64,000 nt of DNA from Rugalucina vietnamica (GCA_964017185.1 OZ024880.1:45955071-46019070), one strand, 5' to 3'. Positions 21,305 to 33,386 are shown, counted from the stretch's first letter. The notes: generated from the sequence alone by a model not told the origin. Program-made: numbers and translations.

Positions 21305-23291
21305 AGAACACAAAGTTTTGTGGTGTCATTTTAGACTTTGCAACCTGTGTTGTTTAAGGTTTGGTGGTCAAAATTTAGATACACAACAACTTGTTTGGTT
21401 GAATGTTGCAATGTTTCATGTAGTGCACCATTCATTTGTAACCACTGCACCTCCACCTACGGGGAAGGGTGGGGAATAGCCGGGCTAAAGTGCTGGGCAA
21501 TTACTTTTTGAGTGTCCCTGCAGTGCAGAGGAAATGATGGGGTTTTGACATTGGAATCCTTATCCTAGGGAGATTTTCTATTGCAAAGGGCAGGGCAAAG
21601 AGCAAAGTTTTGACCTCCAGTTTGTCCCCTGGGGTTGGGGCTTATAGCAGTGCACTGAAAGCCCGCCCTTCCCCGTAGGTGGGGAAGCAGTGGTTACAAA
21701 TGACTGGTGCATAGTGCACAATTCAGAAGCCATATTTTATCTTGGACATGTTGACTGCTTACAGCACCTGCTGTACATTGTTTCAAAATATGAGTTACAC
21801 CAGTGATATAGCTAATTGTCATTTCATGGGCATGGCTTAGATTTCAGAAACTATTTCTCTGTGTTGTTAGCAGTTATTTAATTTAGTCTCTGCAGTGTGT
21901 ACTTGGCAAAACATTTTGCAAAACATCAATGTCCAAAAAAAAAAAAAAAAAAAAAAACAACAAAAAAATGGATTATTTAAATGACTGACCTTAAACAAGC
22001 AATAGACAAGAATGTGGTGCTATTTTGTGTTATTTTCACACATTTAATCATTATTTAACAACTAGTAATAGATCAGTACAGATATCCTGTCTTAAAGTTA
22101 ATCCTTTTTGATTCACAATTTATAGCAATACATGTACATGTTCTACTGTTCATGGATGTAGGTAAAATTATAAACGTTGTGACAGAATACTTGTACTGAG
22201 CTATAGAACAGGACCTGGCTGCATTGCAAGTGTATTTTCATTTCATCTAGAGACTTTTTAATGTGACTTTTATGAAATTCATGATCCTCTTATCAGATAA
22301 AGAACCATAGCTATACTTAGAACATGGCTGTATGTTGCGTTACATTCTCAAGTGTATTCAAATTTTTCATTTGGGGCAGTATATCGTCTGATATACGGTC
22401 GGAAATTTTGTGTTAACGGTGATGCGTCAGCGGAGACATAAAACATGATTTCCAACCATATATGTGACAATATACCACCCTAAATGAAAAATTTGAACCT
22501 TGTTATCCCCATTCTAATGTACTTTATAATCATAAACATCGAAAATGTGTTATTTTTCACGAAACGTGAGAGTCACCATTCGATGTATAACCATGGCCTT
22601 AACCAATCAATCACAAGTGACGTTGCTCATGACGTTTGGTTTCTGACGGTATATTGCAGAATATACTGTCACAAATTTTTGAAGTTATCCAATCAGATGT
22701 CGCGTTACAATCTCAAGTGTATTAGAATGTGTATCTATAATAGCATACCATTAATTTTCATTACTCCTATCTATTTCTTTTCCTAATTTCATTATCATTG
22801 TATCAAGTAAGAACCATATTTATACCATCATTTTCTATCATATTTATTTTCATTACTATCTGCTTTTGTATCTTCTGAGTTTCGTTAAGCAAGATCTGCA
22901 TTATTATAACAAATACTCAAACCAGATGTAAATGTACTTTTCATTTTATGCATTTGTTTAAATGGCAGAGCTGGTAGCTCGGTATTGTGTCTAATAGAAA
23001 ATTCACAACTGATCGAAAAATCGGGCACATTTCTCTTTTTTCAGGAAAACATGTTAATCTCATTAAACCCCACTTTTATTTTGCAAAACTGGGGTATACA
23101 TATTTTTTTTTCTTTTTTTGCCTCAAAACAAATATTGCAGTTACTCATTAGAACCAGAGGTGTGATTTTAGCGTGTCCCTACAATTAATATATTGAACAA
23201 TAAATAAGAAAATATAAAAAAAAAAATCCATGGAAAATTATCATTTTTCACAGACGAAAAAATTACTCTGTATTGCATAGGCATGTTTTGG
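21305..23291 (+). other. Downstream of RSU1: 3' UTR and intergenic
   Basis: Presumed RSU1 3' UTR; I could not pick a polyadenylation site with confidence. Contains the hairpin element at 21421-21716 and an A run at 21935-21957. A repeat cluster at 22331-22720 shows a direct pair (CGTTACATTCTCAAGTGTAT / CGTTACAATCTCAAGTGTAT) and an inverted pair (AAATTTTTCATTTGGGG / CCCTAAATGAAAAATTT). Confidence 0.4.
21421..21716. mobile_element. Hairpin MITE in presumed RSU1 3' UTR
   Basis: About 50-bp inverted ends: CATTTGTAACCACTGCACCT ... ACCTACGGGGAAGGGTGGG at the left, and the same inverted at 21660-21716. It begins 117 bp after the RSU1 stop, so the mRNA would carry a long hairpin unless polyadenylated first. 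Confidence 0.7.
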
Positions 23292-23884
23292 GGTCCGTGA
23301 CACTTCGCTGAAAACCACTTTGCCGAAAAGACACTTCGCCGAAACGACACTTTGCCGAATGCGACACTTCGCCGAAATATTGCCGAAATTCGGCAAAAAT
23401 GCCGAAGAGTATTTCATACAATGTGATTTTTTCATAACTTTTACTTAAATCCACAGCACTATAACTATTTTAACGATTAAATTTGTATAGATCTATAAAA
23501 AGAGGCATTCTAAATTCGTAAGGAATTAAATGATTAGGTACATCAATGACCAATTATGGCGATCAAACTAATTAATATATGACCAATATAAAACATGGCG
23601 ATAAACCTAATTAATCGTATTGTTATTGGCATGAACACATTTAACTTCATAAATAAACAAACAAGGTAAAACAAACATAAAACGTAATTTTAAGGAACTG
23701 ATATTAAGTCCCCATTAAGACAATTAAGGCTCATCTAATAACGTTAGTTTCCCTCAAGCATGATTCATTGTTAATCATTTAAAACTTTCGGCGAAGTGTC
23801 GCACCGGAGAAGAATATCGGCATTGTGTCGTTTAGGCGAAATGACTTTTCGGCGAAGTGGTTTTCAGCAAAGTGTTGTGCACCG
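23292..23884. mobile_element. Foldback-type element with CACTTCGCCGAAA end arrays
   Basis: The left end (23300-23405) is a tandem run of GACACTTCGCCGAAAC variants, and the right end (23787-23880) is the inverse. A perfect 9-bp target duplication, ATGTTTTGG, lies at 23283-23291 and 23885-23893. The AT-rich core is non-coding. Confidence 0.85.
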
Positions 23885-24142
23885 ATGTTTTGGTATTGTG
23901 TCTGCAGGAAAGCTTCAACATTGGCATTTTGCAAATCTCATTATTATTATTGTTACAATTTCTTCATTTTATTTTAGCCAATATCCAAAATTAAACAATA
24001 ATTCTATACTTGAAACAGTGACCCCCAGCTAACGGTAAAAATACTTTGTGATGAATGTGTTTAGGCCTTTAGAATTCAGAATGATCTTATGAGTCTATGC
24101 TAGACACAGCATTCAAATCATTTGATTTCCTCAGCTCATAAT

Positions 24143-24379
24143 TGAGCCATTGCATGAGAAAACCAATAATCTGCATAGGCGAAAACAAAGACGCAGATCA
24201 GCTTCGCAGTTACTGCGAAGCTGATCAGCTCCTTTGTTTTCACTACACGGATAGTACAATTCCTCTTCTTTCTAAATCCAAAATTTCCAGCCTCTAACCA
24301 TCTTCTGTGACTCTACAGCCCCATTTGAGTCCAACCTGGTCAGAACCCCAAAGTGTTGGTTTTCTCACGCACAGGCTCA
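24143..24379 (+). mobile_element. Hairpin MITE, TGAGCC family
   Basis: TGAGCC ... GGCTCA with the central GATCAGCTTCGCAGTTACTG palindrome. The two-base flanks do not match in this copy. Confidence 0.8.
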
Positions 24380-24458
24380 TATCTCTTTGCAATGTTAAAG
24401 AAGGTTGGTTAAAAGGGCCTTACTTTTGCCAAAATGTAAACTCAATTTTCTGTTCATT

Positions 24459-24515
24459 TTTATCGCACCTGCTTATAGCAGGGTGCGATATAGGAGTCCA
24501 AATTTCTGTCCGTCC

Positions 24516-24546
<31 letters not shown>

Positions 24547-25343
24547 AACATTTACGTCGAAGTTTGGTTTTCTCGACATCAGAGATAGCTGCGAGTCTGA
24601 AACCTTGCATAGTAATTGTCCCTGACATACCCTTCAAGCACGCACCTTAACCCGGTGCCCTTGACCTATATTTCACGGTCCACTGACTTTGAAAATTTTT
24701 ACGTCGAAGTTTTTCGACATTTACGTCGAAGTTTGGTTTTCTCGACATCAGAGATAGCTGCGAGTCTGAAACCTTGCATAGTAATTGTCCTTGACATACC
24801 CTTCAAGCACACACCTTAACCCAGTGCCCTTGACCTATATTTCACGGTCCACTGACTTTGAAAATTTTTACGTCGAAGGTTGGTTTTCTCGACATCAGAG
24901 ATAGCTACAAGTCTGAAACCTTGCATAGTAATTGTCCTTGACATACCCTTCAAGCACGCACCTTAACCTGGTGCCCTTGACCTATATTTCATGGTCCACT
25001 GACTTTGAAAATTTTTACGTCGAAGTTTGGTTTTCTCGACATCAGAGATAGCTGCGAGTCTGAAACTTTGCATAGTAATTGTCCTTGACATACCCTTCAA
25101 GCACGCACCTTAACCTGGTGCCCTTGATCTATATTTCACGGTCCACTGACTTTGAAAATTTTTACGTCGAAGTTTGGTTTTCTCGACATCCGAGGTAGCT
25201 GCGAGTCTGAAACCTTGCATAGTAATTGTCCTTGACATGCCCTTCAAGCACGCACCTTGACCCGATGCCCTTGAACTATATTTCACGGTCTATTGACTTT
25301 GCGCGATGCAGGTGCGATATCGACCTCCGCGGAGTTCTTGTAT
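24459..25343 (+). mobile_element. TIR element with 147-bp internal monomers, copy 2
   Basis: Same ends as copy 1 (TATCGCACCTGCTTATAGCA; GCAGGTGCGATATCGACCTC) with an early (GTCC)n/(GTTC)n run. The marker GCGAGTCTGAAACC recurs at 24760, 24907, 25054 and 25201, exactly 147 bp apart. The first interval, 169 bp, contains an extra 22 bp. Confidence 0.85.
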
Positions 25344-25994
25344 GTAATATATAGCATGTTATGTTTATTTTGTATCTAGCATCTAGTTGTATTTTCGCAT
25401 ATTTGTATGCATAGACACTGCCATAAAACAAGAACCACCATACCATGACAAGAAATAAATGGAAACAAAAAGAGGGATTACCGGATTGGAGCAGCTATTT
25501 GACCGGTATTGGGTTTTGTATTCAAAACATGAAATATGATAGCCACACAGAAGATTCTATGTGAATTAAATTTGGTTTCTGGTTGTAACTAGGGGTAGGG
25601 GGCTAATTTTTGTACAGGTGTTGGGGTTTAATTTTTCAGAACCTGCCCCATATGTTTTCCTGGCCTTTGAAACAGGGACCCAATGATATATATTGCCTTC
25701 AAAAAACAGTCCCTATTTATGTACATGTACTTGGTTGTTCAAATGGGAAAGATAAACTTTATGATTGACTGATGTTCAGTGTACTCGACTCAGAAAAACT
25801 GTTCATTTCTTAGCATGGTATTGTATTGTGATATATATGATGTTGAAGAATGTTATTTATAGCTTTTAATATAAAATGTAAATAGTGCTAGGAAGTTATG
25901 CAATTGTATGTTTGTGTAAATTGCGGTTTCATAATACTTGTATTGGAACTAAACCATGTCATACTGAAGGAAAAAAAAGGTAAATTCAAACTTT
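25344..25994. other. No feature seen
   Basis: AT-rich sequence with no recognisable gene or repeat. It may include the distal part of a transcript from either side. Confidence 0.3.
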
Positions 25995-26182
25995 TCAGTG
26001 TATGCCTTTTTGCATACATGAAAACAAAGGTGCATCAAACTGCATTAAAACCATACAGTTGATGAAAAGACGGAAACTTGACTTTAAGTCTCTTGAGACG
26101 AAGTTGATAGACTTGTTAACCAGTGGTTCCATCCAGGGCTTCTCCAGGCTTTCATAAGAGTCCCATCTCTTTATGACCTTAG
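25995..26182 (-). CDS. Unassigned possible last coding exon
   Basis: The minus strand has a good acceptor (TTCCACTTAACAG) at 26183-26184 followed by 62 open codons and a stop at 25995. The peptide contains KVIKRWDSYESLEKPWM, then EPLVNKSINFVSRDLKSSF, and ends LFSCMQKGIH. It is not low-complexity and is not part of any repeat I recognise here. Its composition looks like real protein, and it would be the terminal exon of a gene lying above 26.2 kb and convergent with RSU1. I found no partner exon and do not recognise the family; it could be a gene remnant. Confidence 0.4.
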
Positions 26183-26399
26183 CTGTTAAGTGGAACATAA
26201 AAATATGAAATCAAATAAACAGCAAACGCGATGTCCCATCTGGGGCTATTCTGTTTGCACAGAGAAATTTCATCGAAAAAAAGAAATAAAAATCCGTCCT
26301 AACACCCCTAAAAATGAAAGTGGACTCACCCAATTGATAATAATGGGAGAATCCATTCTTTAAATATGGGTTAAGATGGGTCTGATTAAGGTCTTTGTT

Positions 26400-26710
26400 G
26401 CATGCTTATTATTATTCCTAATGGCCCCTGCCCCTCGGGGCCTAAAGAAATAGATGGGCTGCTTGTGCCTCCAGGCAAAGCTTCTTCTCTACTGACTGAC
26501 CATCTGATTACTGGTTAACCGCTCAGGTCTGTTGTGGTTCATGTCAAACTGTACATAAGCCTTAGTCTAGTTGGGTGGTTATATTGCAAGCACTTTTTGG
26601 ATGTCATGACGATCTAATTTTGGGTAAAAGTCCCATAAAATGGAGGCAGCGTCCCGACATGACCATTAGCTGTTGACTGGGATTTTAAGCATCAATTCAA
26701 ACAAACAAAC
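26400..26710 (+). repeat. SINE-like composite repeat, plus copy
   Basis: Contains TCGGGGCCTAAAGAAATAGA, TGATTACTGGTTAACCGCTC and the tail GTCCCATAAAATGGAGGCAG, CGTCCCGACATGACC, TGTTGACTGGGAT, ending in CAAACAAACAA. The tail is shared with the tRNA-derived SINE at 11098. Confidence 0.65.
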
Positions 26711-26875
26711 AATTATTACTCCTAAAGTGAAATTTTAGTTATGAATATTGAATATTTATAGTATAACAAGCTGTGCTTTCATTGTTATGATTGTATTTTA
26801 TAAATTTGAATAAAAAACCTCATTGTTTTCATGTATATACGACCCATGCCCAAAAACATTTGTGGCACAATGGTG

Positions 26876-27085
26876 AGGCCCTCCCAGGGGTTTTGGGGAT
26901 TCAGGGAGAAAGGCTATTTATTTTCAGGGATTTGGGGAGAAGGGACATTTATTTTCAGGGATTTGGGGAGTTTTTGGGGTTTTAGGGAGCAGGGGACTGA
27001 GGAAAAACATTTTTAGGGAGCTGGGGAGAAAGGTCATTTTTCTTTCAGGGAGCAGGGAGCAAAGACCCCACCCCTGGTGGGGCCT
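26876..27085. mobile_element. Small hAT-like element with 8-bp target duplication
   Basis: TIRs AGGCCCTCCCAGGGGT and ACCCCTGGTGGGGCCT, flanked by perfect CAATGGTG duplications at 26868-26875 and 27086-27093. The interior is a tandem of GGGGAGAAGGG...TTTTCAGGGA units. An 8-bp duplication fits hAT. Non-coding. Confidence 0.8.
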
Positions 27086-27093
27086 CAATGGTG

Positions 27094-27514
27094 ATTTCTC
27101 GAGCTCTTTTGTTAACCAAAACTATACTTACAACCCTGCAAATAGCAGCTTAGCAATCATCTCTTAAGGATGTTGTATGGGACATCTTTGTCTTCGCTTT
27201 GGGAAATACACCCGGATTTCATCTAATTAGAGCCAAAGTGTGTAGCGTTTTTAAATTGAAATTTGCACTCAACATACCGTATTATGTTTATCTATAAAAT
27301 ATATTATGTTATCTATTCCTTGAGACTCGACACACAATATCCAGATGTCACATTGCAACGCATTTTGACCTTAAAGCATGTCCAAGCACATGTTTGAATT
27401 TATTTGTGGTCACAAAATGTTTGAAACACACCCTAGGATACCATGACACAGACATTACCATATATATGCATCAACAAACACAGAAGGCAAACATGGCAAA
27501 GGAAGTTTTTGTTT
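27094..27514. other. No feature seen
   Basis: No gene or clear repeat seen. Confidence 0.3.
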
Positions 27515-27800
27515 GACTTCGTGCTTAACGTCCCAATCAAAAGCAAAGGTCATGTCGGGACATTGCCTCCATTTTATGGGACTTTTACCCAAAGTGAGGA
27601 TGTCATGACATCCAACAAGTGCTTCAAATATAACCATCCAACTAAGCCACAAAGGCTTATATGTATGGATGGTTTGATTTGAACCACTTTTCCTGGGCTG
27701 GCTCAAACCAGTACGGTATACCAGTAATCAGCTGGTCAGTCAGAAGCGTGTAAGCTTTGCCGGGAAGCACAAACAGCCCATCTATTTCTTTAGGCCCCAT
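27515..27800 (-). repeat. SINE-like composite repeat, minus copy
   Basis: Inverted copy of 26400-26710 (TTAACGTCCCAATC, GTCATGTCGGGACATTGCCT, CCCATCTATTTCTTTAGGCC). The pair, 0.8 kb apart, could form a long hairpin. Confidence 0.65.
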
Positions 27801-28750
27801 GCACTATTTGGTTGTCATTTTGATTGAATAATACATCAGCCATGTGAGGAGACTGTAAGCGCCAATGCAACGCGCTACAAATGTGATATTTGGTGAATGA
27901 TAAAAACCTGAAGTACAAAAATGCATGTTCATTGAGTGTGTTTAATGTTTAATATTGAAGAGTATACAATATTACCGAGTTGATTTTGGGTGAAATGATC
28001 TTCAAATATTGTTAAAATACAATGTACAGTCGAGTTTCCGGTTACACAAAGTTCCCGACTCCGGAAATCCTTATTAAAAACATGGTTAAACATGTATTAC
28101 CAAACAAATAATCAGTTTTTGTTCTCTTGGCAATTTTCTAAACATTGCATTATCCAATAAATATCTGTGAATGAGTTCACTCACACCAATCTTTTATCTT
28201 TAGTAGCTTTTTGCATGTCAAATTTTATGACATCTGATGTCACACTGTTACATACCGAGAGCAAAGAAACATCGATTATGCATGGAAACAACCATGTACA
28301 TTACGTACATGAAGGATCTCATAAAATTATATAGAAAATTGTAAACACAGTTACATTATATTTAATTAATGGCAAACACAGGCTGGACCAGAACCCAATA
28401 CTTCAAACTTACGTAGGATGACACATTGCCGGGGCTAAAAAATCAGCAAGAATGTACAATTTCTTTTGAAATAGTCGCTTCTATGAGGTAATGGTTTCAA
28501 GAAACGAAAATTTTGGTCATAAAAATCTTTCCTGCAAAGTAAAGGATATGACTTTGTCTACATCTTGTCGGGTATAGTTTAGCAGTAATTAAAATTCTAT
28601 TCTTCTGATGGCAATGGTTTATCATTGACAAGAACATTTTGCGAAACCAAGTACTTGACTGTAATGGAAATTTGATTTATGACAATTACTAAATTTATTC
28701 ACCCAAGAAACAAAAAAAAAAGCGGCTCTCCTAGCAAAACGTGGGGAGCC
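27801..28750. other. No feature seen
   Basis: AT-rich sequence, no supported gene or repeat. Confidence 0.3.
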
Positions 28751-28754
28751 TGGT

Positions 28755-29038
28755 TTGCTAACAGAGAACCGGACTAACAACTGAGAGGTCATGATTCGGT
28801 TCGATACCCGCCTCCGCCATGTAGTGTCCCCGTGGCCGGATGGTTAAGGTCGCTGACCAGTGCTCTTGATCATTCGATCATCTCACCCCTCGCACGGGGC
28901 ATGAGTCACATGTGGGACAAGCATAGTTCTGCTTGCGGGTGTGTCAGGTGGTTTTCCCCGGGTACTCCGGTTTTCGCCACACCTACCGATTGATTTGTCT
29001 CGATATGAGTAAAAAAGCTTGAAAGGGATGCAAAATTG

Positions 29039-29072
<34 letters not shown>
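28755..29072 (+). repeat. SINE with two tRNA-like segments and poly(A) tail
   Basis: A first tRNA-like unit (B box GGTTCGATACC at 28798) is followed by a second head resembling tRNA-Ser/Leu (A box TGGCCGGATGGTTAAGG at 28832). Then comes a conserved body (TGTCAGGTGGTTTTCCCCGG, ACTCCGGTTTTCGCC) and about 31 A. It resembles broadly distributed metazoan V-SINE or Meta-domain SINEs, such as the molluscan RUDI group; that naming is from memory. Confidence 0.75.
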
Positions 29073-29075
<3 letters not shown>

Positions 29076-29570
29076 CAAGCTCCACAAAGTACCGGTTACG
29101 TACCCAGAAAGGGATGGCTTTGTCTCGCAATGACTAAATAATAGTTGTGAAATACATTACGGCCAAAACACAAAAGAAAGTGAGAAAAAAAATAATGACT
29201 TGACACAACCATCCTATGAGTCAGTATTTACATTGTGTATATGCATTAGACCCAAGGTTGCAAATAACATGTCTAGGCAAAACAGTAAATTTTGCTTTAA
29301 TGGCTTGTTTGGTAATGTTTTTACGTCCCACTTAATACTGTAGCTAAGGTCATGTGGATAAACTAGCTCATTTTAAATTTTAACCGGAAAGGCTGAAGAA
29401 CCCTTGGATCAATACCACTCTGGAAACAGTTCAATATGCCCAGAGCTATGTATACATGTACATGTATGTCGATATTGTACCAGGTTGACCAATCTTTTGC
29501 TTGACCGACTTTGTCCAAGGACTATCCTATAAGGGGGTACAAGATAGACAAGTTTCAGTGGTCATTTTTT

Positions 29571-29607
<37 letters not shown>

Positions 29608-30264
29608 TTGTCTTTGCTGTTGGTATGGGTAACCTTAAGTGTTGTAATAAAAATAATAATAATAATAAATAAATAAATAAATTTTACATTTTAGGAGGAC
29701 AACTAATTTAGCACAATTGACAATCTTCCATATGGTCCTCCAGTGAATACAGACAGTGATCAGTATCAGACCTTTTTTTTTTTTCAGTCATTTTCATATA
29801 TTTTCGAGATGTAAGTAATGCTATATTTTGAAAGAAGAGAATCCAGTGCTTGCCTTATAATGCTGAGCGCCAAGCAAAGTAGCCACTGATACCATTTAAA
29901 CGGTCTTATTTATGATGCGGCTCTGGATCTAACCTACGACACTCTAACCATTACACAATGAGCAAGCACGATTTGGGAAAAATATCCGTAGGCTGTCAGC
30001 AGTTAATTTGGTTGTTTGTATGGAGGCTTAACATTCCAGTCAACAATTTTTTAGTCATGTCGGGGCGGAGCCAACGCTTGTGGGGCTGTCAGCAGTTTAG
30101 CAGTGTAGCATTGAAGTGAAGTCCTAAATCACGTACTTTGTAATATATATCAGCAGTAAGACGAATAGCAACTATTTAAGAAAAATCTGAAACTTAGACC
30201 ACTGAATCATATTCTTGTTGTAGTGGCAGCGTTTTATGCCCTAGGCCTACTTACATCGCAAGTC
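29073..30264. other. Intergenic with simple repeats
   Basis: Contains (AT)n at about 29576-29602, (AAT/AAAT)n near 29645-29682, and a minus-oriented SINE tail fragment at 30005-30085 (AACATTCCAGTCAACA, GTCATGTCGGGGCGG). No gene seen. Confidence 0.45.
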
Positions 30265-30910
30265 ATACTGAAACAGGGGCCCCTACCCATTGGGGCCCCA
30301 GAAGGAAATAGATGGGCTGATTATGCCTTCATTGAAAGCCTGTACGATGCTGACTGGCTATCTGATTACTGGTTAACCGCTCGGGTCTGAGCCTGCCCAG
30401 GAAAAGAGGTTCCGAGTCTAACCATCCGCACATTATAGTATGAGCCGCATCGTGAGAAAACCGGAATTTTGCATATGCGAAAACAAAGGCGCAGATCAGA
30501 TTCGCAGTAACTGCGAAGCTGATCAGCGCCTTTGGTTTCACCACTCGGATAGTAAAATTTCTCTTCTTCCTAGCTTTTGACCATTTTCTGAGACTGCACA
30601 GACCCGTTTATGTCGGACCTGGTAGGAAACCGCGAAGACCGGTTTTCTCGCATCAAGGCTCATATATTATAACCCCTTTTGGCTTTGTCTGGTTATATTT
30701 GAAGCACATGTTGGATGTCAAAGACTCATGACATCTTCATTTTGGGCAAGAGTCCCATAAAATGGAGGCAATGTCCCAACATGACCTTAGCTGTTGACTG
30801 GGACATCTTCATTTTGGGCAAGAGTCCCATAAAGTGGAGGCAACGTCCCGACATGACCTTAGCTGTTGACTGGGATGTAAAGCATCAATTCGAAAGAATT
30901 CAAACTGAGT
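30265..30910 (+). repeat. SINE-like composite repeat, third copy, interrupted
   Basis: Matches 26400-26710 at both ends, but a 222-bp MITE (30441-30662) lies inside. The tail segment CATCTTCATTTTGGGCAAGA ... TGTTGACTGGGA is present twice in tandem, about 70 bp apart. Confidence 0.65.
30441..30662 (+). mobile_element. Hairpin MITE, TGAGCC family, nested copy
   Basis: TGAGCCGCATCGTGAGAAAA ... GGCTCA with TA/TA flanks and the full palindrome GATTCGCAGTAACTGCGAAG. It is inserted into the composite repeat at 30265-30910 and is one of the best-preserved copies. Confidence 0.85.
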
Positions 30911-33170
30911 CAGGGCATATTTGAAATTTCATCTGGAATGAATATGCCGGAGAAGCCCTAAAGCGATTTCCCAACCACTTATTACATAGCAGATAGCTTT
31001 ACCACACCACGGATGCTCTAGACTTCAGTTGTATCCGAAGGATGCAACTAACATGGACTGACCTCCACCCCCGATCCCCACCCATTCGCACCCTTGTAAC
31101 TATAAAAAATGTGTTTAAACTGCACATACGCAACAAACGTGAACTGCATGAAAGGGACATTTGGCATACTGGACTTTGTCATGTATATTTCAATAGACAA
31201 AAATGGAACACAATGCATTTTCATTTATTCAATAAATGAAAACTAATAGGGTGACAGGACTTTTGAGGAAGAGTATATTGCACCCCGTGTTCAGGACTTT
31301 CTCAAAACTGTTGTGTAATGTTAAAACATGTACATAAGGAAAATTTTATACTACATTTTCCGCGTACATTGCTCTACATGAACCATAACTAATTTTCTCA
31401 AAACAAATGTGTTTTTGGTTAGTTAAATATCTTGTTTAATGCAGTCGGAATGTGATGTGCAGAAAAAATCTGCCATTCGCGTGCAAAAGGATTACCTAAG
31501 CTATTCATGGTGGTAAGTTTATCGAAAATGCTTGTTTTGGTCACTTTTCATATCCTTTGTAACGCCAAACTGGTGCTTTGCATGATTAAAATTGTGATGT
31601 TTGGCAATAAAGAATAACTATTCATAATAGAGTCGGACAAACTTTTGGCAAAATACACTCTTGTTTTCTCTCCAATCAGATGGTCAAAACTGGCCAAACA
31701 TGTTCGAAACAGCCAAAATATGCCAGTGTTTAGAACAATGACCTTAAACAGTTGTCAAAAAGATGAAATTGACATTTCCTGTCCAATATTTGTATCACCC
31801 TTGAAATACACATTGTCACCTCGTATATCTCTGATTGGTCACAGTAAGATGGAATTGACAGATGTTGATTTCTCTTTTCAAATTTCATTGGTTGTTTGAA
31901 AGTAATGAAACAACCAAGGTTATTGTTTGACAGCTTTTGGCATTTTTAAAGAAATGAACAACTTTTTCTATATTTAAATTGCACCTGGATGACTGTTGTG
32001 GGCGGTCCATTTCTTGCCTTTGACAACTGATTTTGAGATGTCTGAAACTTATGGATTGCTAAGCTGGTATTTGTGTGGTGGTATGTCAATAAAAAACGCA
32101 TCATCGAAAATGTTGCATAACTTGGCCAATACATATACAATGTAAACAAAATTTGCATCTTCCTTATTTTTACGTTCCCTCTCATGGTATAACATAAACC
32201 GAATTTGGTTAAGATGCGAACTCTTTGCAAAACTTGCGTGGGTGCACCATTTTTAAAAATGTATCCGACGTCATTACAGAGACGTTTTTGACATGAAAAT
32301 TCTTGAAAGCCGTGCAGAGTCGCTTTAAAAACTTAAGAACATCATAATTTTGAAACGTAACATTACTGGACTACGTGAAGTTGAAATACTGAAAATAACA
32401 GGACCTTTTCACAAGAAAAGAAACAGACTGAACGAAAGAATGATACTGTACGGTTTCTGGCGTTCGAAGTGACTCCATAGTCCGGGACCATCTTTCACTT
32501 TGGCATAAGATTCCCTCTATCGATTTTTGTTAACGTAGCTCTTTCGCTGCAGCTTCTGTAGCAAAATCATTTTGACGTCGACGTCTCTTATGCTTACAAA
32601 TTCTAATGATGAAACATTACAGAAACGATGCCGTTATATTCAGATGCACACCTTGAGTTAATTTCATATTGCATTATTTCAAATGAATAGCCAAGAATGG
32701 AGCAATGGTATTCTGACAGTTATTTCCTTAGACATCAAATACACAATATCCGTAAGGTCGTTCGTTTCACGCTGAAAGGCAGGAAAAGTAACAATAGAAA
32801 CTATTCTTTATCAAATAACTATGCCAGGATAGCCTTTGAAAATGTTTTGACCATTTTGACGGCGATTACCATTTCAGCATTGATGCAGTGACGTCAATAA
32901 CGCTAGAGAGCGAAATTCGGTTTTTAAAAAAATGTGTTTCAACAACATATGGTCACATATGGATATCCCACTGTATGGCTTATGTGTTGTTATTGCAAGG
33001 AGACTTTCAGTAATCGAAAAAGCCTATCAAGTATACACTTGTACAAGTCCTTTGTATCCAATGAATAACCCATATTTTTGCTGCAGAAATTTTTTGAATT
33101 CTCAGTCTCATTTTTGTTTCTAGATATAAACCGGAAAGCGATGTTAAATTAAGGAAATGGAGGTTAACTA
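30911..33170. other. No gene recognised
   Basis: About 2.2 kb of AT-rich sequence with only short open frames of unconvincing composition. Nothing I can support on either strand. Confidence 0.3.
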
Positions 33171-33386
33171 TGTTAGCCGCTGCATGGGAAAACCAACAAT
33201 TCGCATAGGTCAAAACAAAGGCGCAGATCAGCTTCGCACCTTTGTTTTCACTACACGGATAGTACAATTCCTCTACTTTCTAAACCCAAAATTTCCAGCA
33301 TCTAACCATCTTCTGTGACTGTACAGCCCGGTTTGTATTGGACCTGGTCAGAACCCAAATTGTTGGAGTTCTTGTGCACATGCTCA
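33171..33386 (+). mobile_element. Hairpin MITE, TGAGCC family, decayed copy
   Basis: Recognisable head (GCATGGGAAAACCAACAATT), half palindrome CAGATCAGCTTCGCACCTTTG (one arm and the loop lost) and tail. Confidence 0.65.

Noticed and set aside
28832-28910. tRNA-Ser or tRNA-Leu gene
   Set aside because: Only the head is tRNA-like; followed by a SINE body and poly(A).
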